Assembly: GCA_905479625.1 (NCBI GenBank)
Contig: CAJQNF010000082.1
Coordinates: forward strand, 1-47,083
Length of the DNA stretch: 47,083 nt
Source of the DNA: an uncultured Flavobacteriaceae bacterium
GTDB taxonomy: Bacteria; Bacteroidota; Bacteroidia; Flavobacteriales; Flavobacteriaceae
Reading direction: 5' to 3'
In this document: piece by piece, positions 1 through 7,354 of the stretch
Position numbering within the stretch: position 1 is the stretch's first letter
Layout: each line of letters begins with the position of its first letter
Made by a program: the position numbers and the translations under genes
Notes under the pieces: model-generated
The model's database searches: none
Told to the model about the DNA's origin: nothing
The model's input: only the letters and a program-made list of their open reading frames with translations

Positions 1-1
1 A

Positions 2-664
2 ACTGTTTTACTCAATGCAACTACAGCAAGAATAGTTGCAGGACTCACTAAGGTATTGCTAAAGAAATCTGAAGGAATATTGATCGTTGGAGCCTCAGAG
101 CCTTCAAGGCTCATTGCCTCCTATTTAAAAAATAACAAGCGAAGAGTTGTTTTGATTGACAGTAATAGAAATAATATTTCAAAAGCCAAAGAAGAAGGTT
201 TAGAGGCCATAGAATGCGACATTTATGGAGATGAAATATTTGAAAATATTGAATTGAACGATATGGGCTTTTTATTGGCGCTTACAGGTAGTAATACCAT
301 TAATGAATACGCCTTGTCAAAACTAAAGCCATCATTTGGAGAGGAAGGCGCTTACAGACTTATTAGCGGCGATGAAATGAGGGATCCGAACAACAATCCG
401 GAAGAAGGTCTTTTTTCACAGACCGATGACTTTATCAATATTTCGGAAGTAGTAAGAGATTATCCCATTATCAACGAGGTGAAGATCGAATCAAATGAAC
501 ATTACCAACAGATCCTGGAGGCTACCAAACATGAAATCAAAACAATCCCGGTTTTTGTAAAAGACCTGGAAAATGAGATTCATATGATCCCTGCAAATCA
601 TAATCTACTAAAAGTAGAAGAAGGGTTTAAGCTCATGTATATCGGTAAAAAACTAAATATTTAG
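2..664 (+). CDS. Cation:proton antiporter, C-terminal part with TrkA-N/RCK domain (5' truncated by window edge)
   Basis: The reading frame is open from the first bases of the window and begins inside a hydrophobic stretch (VLLNATTARIVAGL), so this is the 3' end of a longer membrane protein. The short version starting at the TTG at 56 is not the real start. After the last membrane segment comes a Rossmann-like TrkA-N/RCK_N domain with GASEPSRLIASYL as the nucleotide-binding loop and an acidic end of strand 2 (VLIDSN). This matches NhaP/KefB-like CPA family exchangers, which move Na+ or K+ against H+ and are gated by a nucleotide bound to the cytoplasmic domain. The ion cannot be judged because the transmembrane part is missing. 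Its stop codon overlaps by four bases the stop of the convergent gene. Confidence 0.8.
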   Translation, partial: TVLLNATTARIVAGLTKVLLKKSEGILIVGASEPSRLIASYLKNNKRRVVLIDSNRNNISKAKEEGLEAIECDIYGDEIFENIELNDMGFLLALTGSNTINEYALSKLKPSFGEEGAYRLISGDEMRDPNNNPEEGLFSQTDDFINISEVVRDYPIINEVKIESNEHYQQILEATKHEIKTIPVFVKDLENEIHMIPANHNLLKVEEGFKLMYIGKKLNI

Positions 665-1512
665 TCTTTTGCAGGCATATTGATCCCCACTTGAATGATC
701 ACCGGAAAATGATCAGAAGGGTAACGTGCTTCCTTAGAATCGGTCAGAACTCCATATTTTTTGACACTAATCAGCTCTTTGGAACAAAAAATATAGTCAA
801 TACGATCTTTTACAGGCTCATGAAATTCAAAACCGGTAAAAGTACCTAAAGGGCCAAAGGGTTTTCCCGTTGAAACCTTTCTCGCATCATTATAATGAGA
901 TGATAAATATTGTATTGCCTTACTTTTTTCATTCAGGTTAAAATCACCCAGAATAAAAACCGGAAATTCGTCCTTATTGACCTCCTTAATTGTTTCAACG
1001 ATAAGTTTTACACTTTTTTCACGCGCCACTTCTCCAATATGATCGAAGTGGGTATTAAATACCCAAAAGTTATTTCCTGTGATTTTATCCATAAAAAAAG
1101 CATAGGTACAGATTCTTTCATAAGCTGCATCCCATCCTTTGGATACCTTTCCAGGCGTCTCTGAAAGCCAGAAAGTATGCTGCCCCAGCAATTGAAATTT
1201 ATCCTTGTTATAGAAAATGGCACAGTATTCACCTTTTGATTTCCCATCGTCTCTTCCAACTCCAACAAAAGCATAATTCACCAAAGATTCATCCAGATAG
1301 CCTACTTGGTTTACCAACCCTTCCTGAATACCAAAAATATCAGGAGCATAGAAAAGAAGTTGCTCGCTAACATATTCTTTTCTTTTTTCCCACTGATTCT
1401 CACCGTCATTCACCGTGGCATAGCGAATATTATACGTCATCAAGCTAAGCTCCTGGGCCGAGGCAAGAAAACTCAACGCTATCAGCGTACATGTCAGTAG
1501 ATTTTTTTTCAT
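661..1512 (-). CDS. Secreted endonuclease/exonuclease/phosphatase (EEP) family protein
   Basis: 283 residues with an N-terminal signal peptide (MKKNLLTCTLIALSFLASAQ, cleavage after about residue 20). The EEP fold motifs appear in order: MTYNIR near the mature N-terminus, QEG (metal-binding Glu), NTHFDH, GDFN, DRIDYIF and the C-terminal SDHFPV. Every catalytic position of the DNase I-like superfamily therefore seems intact. Members cleave phosphodiesters or phosphomonoesters; exported Bacteroidota versions may act on nucleic acids, phospholipid head groups or sugar phosphates, and the substrate cannot be chosen from sequence. The protein is predicted periplasmic or secreted. The gene is convergent with the antiporter and seems to be transcribed alone. 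Confidence 0.85.
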   Translation of the reverse strand: MKKNLLTCTLIALSFLASAQELSLMTYNIRYATVNDGENQWEKRKEYVSEQLLFYAPDIFGIQEGLVNQVGYLDESLVNYAFVGVGRDDGKSKGEYCAIFYNKDKFQLLGQHTFWLSETPGKVSKGWDAAYERICTYAFFMDKITGNNFWVFNTHFDHIGEVAREKSVKLIVETIKEVNKDEFPVFILGDFNLNEKSKAIQYLSSHYNDARKVSTGKPFGPLGTFTGFEFHEPVKDRIDYIFCSKELISVKKYGVLTDSKEARYPSDHFPVIIQVGINMPAKD

Positions 1513-1573
1513 AAAAAACCAAAGCTATTTTAAATTGAAAAGAATAGTATAGGATAGGACACTTAAACAGGAA

Positions 1574-2089
1574 TTATATTTTTTTCATCTGTTGTTTGAT
1601 CATACTGATTTGGTCTTTAAGCATGCCGTGTTTATCTAATTTTTTGGCTTCAGTAATTAGATTTGTTGCTTCTCTTTTTCTTCTTTTTGTAAGTGCTATA
1701 CCCGCCAACTGTAATTTTGCCATGGCCTTATCATGATCCATAGCCAACCCAATATTCAAGGCTTTTTTAAAGAACCTTTCTGCTTGTGTCAAATTAGTTT
1801 GAGATACCATGATCCCTCTTAGAAAATTATAATATCCTTCTTGTTTCTTGGTCAAAGCCGCGGATGGGTTCTTAATTTTATCAAGCAATTTATTTCCACC
1901 TTCAAAATCCTGCTTTCTCAATTTGAAAAAGGTTAATAATAGAATCTCATTCTTAAAATAAAAAAAGACAAAAATACCTGCCAGCAAAACTATGGAGATA
2001 CCATTCATTATATGACCCTTGGTAAATTCATATACGGCCCAGGCCAGGATAATAACAGCTAATACGAGTTTTATATTTTTATTGAACAT
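1574..2089 (-). CDS. Membrane-anchored TPR-like protein of unknown function
   Basis: 171 residues. Two hydrophobic segments occupy about residues 8-24 and 30-47, followed by a basic helical region of roughly 120 residues. The helical part contains TPR-like pairs, for example the stretch from YYNFLRGI through AERFFKKALNIGLAMDHDKAMAKLQLAGIAL, and ends lysine-rich (MIKQQMKKI). The most likely arrangement is an inner-membrane hairpin with a cytoplasmic helical-repeat domain for protein contacts. No catalytic motif is visible. It is separated from neighbours on both sides and is probably monocistronic. The family name is not recognised with certainty. Confidence 0.65.
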   Translation of the reverse strand: MFNKNIKLVLAVIILAWAVYEFTKGHIMNGISIVLLAGIFVFFYFKNEILLLTFFKLRKQDFEGGNKLLDKIKNPSAALTKKQEGYYNFLRGIMVSQTNLTQAERFFKKALNIGLAMDHDKAMAKLQLAGIALTKRRKREATNLITEAKKLDKHGMLKDQISMIKQQMKKI

Positions 2090-2223
2090 AGGATGTTTTA
2101 ATTTTTGAGCAAATTTACATTTTTATGGCATTAATCATTACATAAATCATATTAAAATATAAGCCAATAGGCTTTGAATAATTCATTAGACCGAAGATCT
2201 TGTATGATTAAACCGCCCTAAAA

Positions 2224-2886
2224 TTATAGTAATTCCACATAAATACTTTCAGCAAACATATTTGAAACATTTTCTTTTTTTCCATCGTAGGATATTAACA
2301 TAGACCCATCAAATTCTCTAATTTCCTGCACTTCTATCTCACTGCTTAGCGCAAGGCCTAACTGCGTAACATACTTTAAAAATACGGCTGAATTATCCTT
2401 TACTGAAACCAATTTACAGAGATCTCCAGCTTTTAGTTCTGCCAAAGATTTTTTACTTGGCATAATAAAACTGCCATCTTCATCTGGAATAACATCTCCA
2501 TGCGGGTCTCTTTTGGGGTTTCCTAAAAAATTATCGAGTTCCCTGATCAATTTTGGTGAATGAATATGCTCAAGTTGATGGGCTACCTCATGAACTTCAT
2601 CCCAACTAAAATTCATATGTCGGTGCAGGAAGGTTTCCCAAAGACGGTGCTTTCTAACAAGTCTCAAAGCAATCATATGACCTGAACCTGTGAGTGATAT
2701 TTTACCATATTTCTGATAATCAACCAGATCTCTATCTTTCATTTTCTTGATCATCACGCTAACAGAAGCAGGTGAAAGCCCTAAATGCTCGGCGAGCTGA
2801 TTGGTTCCAACTTTCTCAAATTCAAACTCTTGGGTTAAATAAAAAATAGCTTTTAGATAATCCTCAACATTTTTAGTTATATTCAT
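2224..2886 (-). CDS. DtxR/MntR-family metal-dependent transcriptional regulator
   Basis: 220 residues in the standard DtxR layout. A winged helix covers about residues 1-70 (TKNVEDYLKAIFYL, then recognition helix region LGLSPASVSVMIKKM). The metal-binding dimerisation domain covers about 70-140, with the family signature RHRLWETFLHR and the residues HEVAHQLEHIHSP. A FeoA/SH3-like C-terminal domain covers about 150-220. It should bind Fe2+ or Mn2+ and repress metal-uptake genes when loaded. It is divergent from the TonB receptor, and the 78-base spacer holds a palindrome inside the receptor's promoter, so that gene is the obvious target. Which metal it senses cannot be read from the sequence. 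Confidence 0.92.
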   Translation of the reverse strand: MNITKNVEDYLKAIFYLTQEFEFEKVGTNQLAEHLGLSPASVSVMIKKMKDRDLVDYQKYGKISLTGSGHMIALRLVRKHRLWETFLHRHMNFSWDEVHEVAHQLEHIHSPKLIRELDNFLGNPKRDPHGDVIPDEDGSFIMPSKKSLAELKAGDLCKLVSVKDNSAVFLKYVTQLGLALSSEIEVQEIREFDGSMLISYDGKKENVSNMFAESIYVELL

Positions 2887-2898
2887 AAAATGATATTT

Positions 2899-2927
2899 GT
2901 TAGTTATGCCTAACTTTATTAGTTTTG
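2899..2927 (+). promoter_or_regulatory. TonB-receptor promoter with embedded DtxR-type operator
   Basis: TAGTTTTG at 2920-2927 fits the Bacteroidota -7 consensus TAnnTTTG, and TTG at 2897-2899 lies 20 bases upstream as a -33 element. Between them AGTTA (2902-2906) and TAACT (2911-2915) form a perfect inverted repeat with a 4-base centre. The surrounding 19 bases agree at about 13 positions with the classical DtxR box, a hand comparison. Binding there would block RNA polymerase. The operator role is inferred from position and the adjacent regulator gene. Confidence 0.55.
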
Positions 2928-2964
2928 TAGTTCAAAATATAAATTTAAGATCTTTTAAAACAAT

Positions 2965-5286
2965 ATGCAATTCAGGTGTTCAATATTAATGATTTTTGCC
3001 TTAATATCGACTTTCTGCATGGCCCAAACGGGTGAATTAAAAGGTCATTTATCAGCCGAAGATGAACATCTTCCCTTTGCAAACGTTTATCTAAAGGGCA
3101 CCAACACTGGAACTACCAGTAATGAATTGGGAAATTACCATCTACAAAATTTGCAACCAGGCAATTATACAATTATAGCCTCCTTCGTTGGCTACCTGTC
3201 ACAAAAAAAACAAATTGTGATCAAGGTGGGCGAGACGCTCATTGTTAATTTTAATCTTGTCTCCTCCTCTGCCCTCGACGAAATAGTTGTCACCGGAACT
3301 ATGAAGGAAACCTATGTATCTGCTTCTCCAATTAAGATAGATGTCGTCACCTCAAAACAATTGGATACCTATCTGCCTTCAGCAGCAAGCTCGGTCATAG
3401 AAAGTGTTCAACTTGTAAATGGGGTTCAGGAAGTTGTTGCTTGTGGCGTTTGTTATACAAATAGTATCAGTGTCAATGGACTCCCTGGTTCGTATACAGC
3501 CATTCTTATGGATGGAACCCCTATTTATGGCAGTCTTGCTTCAGTCTATGGGCTCAATGGAATACCGAACATGATCATCGATCGTTTTGAAGTGATTAAA
3601 GGCCCAAGTAGTACCTTATATGGTTCTGAGGCAGTTGCCGGTGTCATCAATATAATTACTAAAAACCCTGAAAATCAACCTCTCATTTCTGCTGATATCA
3701 TGACAAGTTCTCATGAAGAGGTTTTTGGAAACATAGCTTTAGCACCACGTCTGGGAAAGTCAAATGCATATATAGGCGTGAACTTCGGTTATGCAAATCA
3801 CTATGCTGACAACAATTTAGATGGTTTTGGAGATGGTGTTAATTCTGAGCATATTTCTATATTCTCAAAATTGAATTTTTACAGACCAAGTGACAAGCTC
3901 TTTAGTTTGGCTGCCAAATACTATTATGAAGATCGAAGAAATGGTGTAGAGGCTTATGTAAAAGACAGGGCCTACAAAACTATTCGGGGTAACGACCAAA
4001 TTTATGGAGAAAGTATTTATACCAATCGTTTAGAGCTATTTGGAACATATGCACTTGATACAAAGGCCAATTTAAAAATCGATTATTCCTTATCAAATCA
4101 CGAACAAGACAGCTATTATGGAGATCAATATTTCGAAGCTTCACAGCAAATCGCTTTTGGAAATTTTTTATGGAATTTCAATAAAGGCAAACACGATGTC
4201 TTAGTAGGGTCATCTCTAAGATACGATGCCTATGATGACAATACCTTGGCAACTGAAAACGAAGTTGAAGGAGATATCATAAATGCTCCAAATAACCAAT
4301 TCGTTCCTGGCATTTTTGTTCAAGATGAATTTGGTGTTTCTGAAAATGTCACTTTATTAGGAGGAATTAGATTAGACCATCACCAAGAGCATGGCCTCAT
4401 CTTTGCACCCAGACTCAACCTGAAAGTAAATACTTCTGAATGGACTACTTTTCGATTTAACTTTGGAACTGGTTTTAAAGTCGTCAATCTATTTACAGAA
4501 GACCATGCCTTTGTTACTGGTCAAAGAGAAGTTATTATAGCTGAAGATCTCGAGCCTGAAAGTTCCTATAATTTCTCTATCAACTACAACCAAATTTATA
4601 CGGGTCTCGGCGGAAGCGGCTCAATCGATCTAGAAGGATTTTACACTTATTTCACAAATAAAATTATTCCAGACTATGATACTCCGGGGTTCATTGTTTA
4701 TGAAAATTCTAATGGTTTTGCAAGTTCTATGGGGCTGAGCATGAATATTAATCACAACTTTAATATTCCCTTAAATCTCAATATTGGATTGAATCTTTTA
4801 AAATCTTCAGAAACAGAATCAGATCTTTCAGGCGACGAAATCACAAAGGATCTATTATTTGCACCTCGTTGGAGCGGTGTGATCACATCTAGTTACCAAT
4901 TTAAAAGGCAACGAATTACTTTGGCCTATACAGCTCAAATCACCGGCCCTATGGCACTTCCGGAAGTTTATGATTTGGATGCATCCGGAATACCTCTTGA
5001 CGCGCCAAGACCAACAACAAGTATTCCATTTTCTCTTCATCAAATACAAGTCACTAAAATGATTAAGAACAATTATAGCCTGTATTTCGGCATCAATAAT
5101 TTGTTCAATTTTATCCAAACAGAATCCCCTTTGGTGGGATATGACGACCCCAATTACCAGCCGGGATTTAGTCCTTATTTTGATACGGCCTATGCCTATG
5201 CTCCTAATCATGGTATCGAGTTTTACCTGGGGTTCAAATGGGACCTGGCAAAAAAAGCAACAATGAATTTGGTTTCGGAAAAATAA
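2965..5286 (+). CDS. TonB-dependent outer-membrane receptor, probably metal or metallophore uptake
   Basis: 773 residues with a signal peptide ending near residue 20 (FCMAQ). A CarboxypepD_reg-like beta-sandwich follows (about 22-105), typical of Bacteroidota receptors, then the plug (about 115-230) with ILMDGTPIYG, FEVIKGPSSTLYGSEAVAGVINI, and a C-terminal beta-barrel. The barrel ends FYLGFKWDLAKKATMNLVSEK, so the last strand is followed by a short tail. The plug has a CGVC pair in the segment VVACGVCYTNSISVNGLPG; a Cys-rich motif here recurs in this receptor subgroup. It should import a scarce ligand using TonB/ExbBD energy. The divergent DtxR-family gene and the operator in the promoter make iron, manganese or a chelate the best guess; substrate is not proven. 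Confidence 0.9.
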   Translation: MQFRCSILMIFALISTFCMAQTGELKGHLSAEDEHLPFANVYLKGTNTGTTSNELGNYHLQNLQPGNYTIIASFVGYLSQKKQIVIKVGETLIVNFNLVSSSALDEIVVTGTMKETYVSASPIKIDVVTSKQLDTYLPSAASSVIESVQLVNGVQEVVACGVCYTNSISVNGLPGSYTAILMDGTPIYGSLASVYGLNGIPNMIIDRFEVIKGPSSTLYGSEAVAGVINIITKNPENQPLISADIMTSSHEEVFGNIALAPRLGKSNAYIGVNFGYANHYADNNLDGFGDGVNSEHISIFSKLNFYRPSDKLFSLAAKYYYEDRRNGVEAYVKDRAYKTIRGNDQIYGESIYTNRLELFGTYALDTKANLKIDYSLSNHEQDSYYGDQYFEASQQIAFGNFLWNFNKGKHDVLVGSSLRYDAYDDNTLATENEVEGDIINAPNNQFVPGIFVQDEFGVSENVTLLGGIRLDHHQEHGLIFAPRLNLKVNTSEWTTFRFNFGTGFKVVNLFTEDHAFVTGQREVIIAEDLEPESSYNFSINYNQIYTGLGGSGSIDLEGFYTYFTNKIIPDYDTPGFIVYENSNGFASSMGLSMNINHNFNIPLNLNIGLNLLKSSETESDLSGDEITKDLLFAPRWSGVITSSYQFKRQRITLAYTAQITGPMALPEVYDLDASGIPLDAPRPTTSIPFSLHQIQVTKMIKNNYSLYFGINNLFNFIQTESPLVGYDDPNYQPGFSPYFDTAYAYAPNHGIEFYLGFKWDLAKKATMNLVSEK

Positions 5287-5365
5287 AGTATTTCAAAAAT
5301 TGAAAGTTCTTACAAGTTTGATATTTTTTAATTACTTTTAAATAGCAAATCAACAAGTCATTCAT

Positions 5366-5746
5366 ATGAAAAAAATCACCTTAATTTTAACAGTCATTGC
5401 TTTGATAGCCCTGAATCTTAAAACTTATGCCCAAGAGGAAGTTCCCAAAGAATTGCTTTTAAGTAGCCTGAACAGTGTTGCTCACCTCAAGCTTGAAAAT
5501 GAACAAGTCACCCAATTAATGGATTATAACAGAGGGTTTGTTGATGAAGTTTATGAGATTTTGGAAAGTGATAAGGAGGATAAATACAAAAAAAAATCTA
5601 TGAAAATTCTTGCTGAAAAAAGAGAAAATGACTTGCGTCAACTTTTTGGCAAACACAAAACAAATAAGTACTTGAAATTAATGGAGGATGAGTTAAGGCC
5701 TTTGGGCAGGAAAAACAAATTACTCAAGCCGATCATGCAACATTAA
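5366..5746 (+). CDS. Small secreted helical protein of unknown function
   Basis: 126 residues with a clear signal peptide (hydrophobic stretch at about 5-18, cleavage after TYAQ near residue 23). The mature part is highly charged and predicted mostly helical, with basic and acidic clusters (ESDKEDKYKKKSMKILAEKRENDLRQLFG). Its size and helical character recall small Spy/CpxP-like periplasmic proteins, but the LTxxQ repeats of that family are not evident, so no function is assigned. It starts 79 bases after the TonB receptor on the same strand, with no strong terminator between, so it may be co-transcribed under the same metal control. Confidence 0.7.
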   Translation: MKKITLILTVIALIALNLKTYAQEEVPKELLLSSLNSVAHLKLENEQVTQLMDYNRGFVDEVYEILESDKEDKYKKKSMKILAEKRENDLRQLFGKHKTNKYLKLMEDELRPLGRKNKLLKPIMQH

Positions 5747-5780
5747 TAACACCTCGATTCAAAATTCGTTCTTTTTCTAT

Positions 5781-6260
5781 TTAGGAATTAGACATTAAAT
5801 GACGCAGTAAATGGTAGCCCATTGTAGACTCATTGTCTTTTGCTTCGAAGATCACCCATTGGTTCAAATGTTTTCTCAAAGTTGACAAACAACTTGGATC
5901 TCTTACAAACAAAGACATCATAATATCTACCTGATTGGGCAAAACACGGTTTTGAAAATCTAATAGTTCTAGATAAGAAACGCAATTATCACTGTAAATC
6001 AGGATCACATCTGTATCATTCTCGATGCTTTGCGTTGCCAATTTTTTTAACTCCTTAAATTTAGGCGCTATATCTACATCAAAACCCATATCGGCAAGGG
6101 TATTACATATCTTATTCATGGAGCCGGCAAGGATATCTGCGACTTCCCCTACTAATATTCTGGGGCGTCTTCCCTCCAATAAAGCAAACTCTTCAGACAA
6201 CGCCAGTCCTTTTTTTCGAAAGTCGTTATTTTCCGGAATGTTATTGATTAAATTAGTCAC
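5781..6260 (-). CDS. Degenerate cobalamin-binding-domain-like protein (possible relic of methylmalonyl-CoA mutase)
   Basis: 159 residues, read from a GTG at 6260 with only a weak purine-rich stretch in front. Residues 31-68 (RRPRILVGEV, then ADMGFDVDIAPKF) align by eye with the C-terminal B12-binding domain of methylmalonyl-CoA mutase, which has RPRIL...DGHDRG...ADLGFDVD.GPLF. The base-off histidine motif DxHxxG is replaced by DILAGS (42-47), so normal cobalamin binding is not expected. The catalytic TIM barrel is absent. It follows ftsB and uridine kinase, a position where, from memory, many flavobacteria carry methylmalonyl-CoA mutase genes. Either it is a remnant of a lost mutase or a small protein that took over the fold. 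The open frame of 159 codons argues that it is still expressed. Confidence 0.5.
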   Translation of the reverse strand: MTNLINNIPENNDFRKKGLALSEEFALLEGRRPRILVGEVADILAGSMNKICNTLADMGFDVDIAPKFKELKKLATQSIENDTDVILIYSDNCVSYLELLDFQNRVLPNQVDIMMSLFVRDPSCLSTLRKHLNQWVIFEAKDNESTMGYHLLRHLMSNS

Positions 6261-6305
6261 TCTAGCTTTTAATGATTGAAAGATACACGAAGTGGATAGG
6301 TATAT

Positions 6306-6626
6306 CTAGTCTTCTTCAATGGTATCGTATTCTATAATAAATATATCTTCATTTTCCTTTTTCATTTTATATTCCTCTCGAGCATATTTCTCTAATGAAT
6401 CCGGATCATTGAGGTTATCAATTACTTTTTGATCTGCATCAATTTGCTTTTTATAGTAGTCGTTGGCGTCCTCCAACTTATCGATTTCCTGATCTAATTC
6501 CCTGTGATTCAGAAATGAATTTTCATCAAAGAACCCCATCCATACAACAAAAAGAACCAAAATAATGACGTATTTATTACTGACAATACGAAAGATTTTG
6601 TTTTCCTTAATCTTTTTAAAATTCAT
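6306..6626 (-). CDS. Septum formation initiator, FtsB/DivIC family
   Basis: 106 residues with a short basic N-terminus, one membrane segment (about 17-31, NKYVIILVLFVVWMGFF), then a coiled coil (about 40-80, HRELDQEIDKLEDANDYYKKQID) and an acidic tail. This is the bitopic layout of FtsB/DivIC, the divisome subunit that pairs with FtsL and FtsQ in the periplasm. The segment DPDSLEKYAREEYKMKKENEDIFII is the conserved C-terminal motif of the family. Its start overlaps the uridine kinase stop by four bases (ATGA), so the two are translationally coupled. Confidence 0.88.
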   Translation of the reverse strand: MNFKKIKENKIFRIVSNKYVIILVLFVVWMGFFDENSFLNHRELDQEIDKLEDANDYYKKQIDADQKVIDNLNDPDSLEKYAREEYKMKKENEDIFIIEYDTIEED

Positions 6627-7234
6627 CTTTCTAAACTTTCATTTATAACAGTTCTTACGATATCAATAGCCACTGTATTATAGGTGTCATTAGGGATGAT
6701 GATATCAGCATAATTTTTAGTAGGCTCAATAAATTCCTGATGCATGGGTTTTAAAGTTGACTGATATCGATCCAGTACTTCATTGATATCCCGACCTCTT
6801 TCATGTATATCACGTTTCAACCTGCGAATGAGCCTTTCATCTGAATCTGCATGAACAAACACTTTTATATCTATTAAATCTCTCAGATCTTTATTGGTCA
6901 AAATAAGGATACCCTCTATAATGACCACTTTCTTAGGATGCGTGATTAAGGTATCCTGAACCCGATTATGCGTGGCAAAAGAATAAATCGGTTGTTCAAT
7001 AACATTTCCCTTTTTTAACTCATGAACATGGTTGATCAAAAGCTCAAAATCTATGGCATTAGGATGATCAAAATTAATATTACATCTTTCCTGAAAACTC
7101 AAATGGTCATTTTTCCTATAATATGAATCCTGCGAAATAACAGTCACTTCTTCGTCAGGTAACTCATTCAAAATTTGTTTTACCACAGTTGTTTTGCCAC
7201 TACCTGTTCCTCCAGCGATTCCAAGAATTAACAT
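6623..7234 (-). CDS. udk: Uridine kinase (pyrimidine salvage)
   Basis: 203 residues, normal for bacterial uridine/cytidine kinase, which phosphorylates uridine and cytidine to UMP and CMP. The P-loop is GIAGGTGSGKTTV at about residues 5-17. SQDSYYRKNDHLSFQER (about 34-50) carries the conserved nucleoside-binding DSYY segment; FDHPNAIDF, EGILIL (Walker B-like) and RLIRRLKRDIHERGRD (lid with catalytic Arg/Asp) follow. It is the first gene of a leftward operon with ftsB and the cobalamin-domain protein. The start is the ATG at 7234, about 120 bases from the divergent SulP gene. Confidence 0.93.
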   Translation of the reverse strand: MLILGIAGGTGSGKTTVVKQILNELPDEEVTVISQDSYYRKNDHLSFQERCNINFDHPNAIDFELLINHVHELKKGNVIEQPIYSFATHNRVQDTLITHPKKVVIIEGILILTNKDLRDLIDIKVFVHADSDERLIRRLKRDIHERGRDINEVLDRYQSTLKPMHQEFIEPTKNYADIIIPNDTYNTVAIDIVRTVINESLER

Positions 7235-7354
7235 TTTACAGAATTTTAAATGATATATCCGTCATACCAATGTCTGAGCCAAAACTATAAAAAAAAGGAA
7301 TGAATTTCGACTAAAATGTGTTATTTTCACTCCAACTAAAAAAAACAAACTCTA

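Noticed and set aside
910-1500. Short frames on both strands inside the EEP-family gene (including 1008-1274 minus)
   Set aside because: They are shadows of an intact gene with all its catalytic motifs in the other frame.
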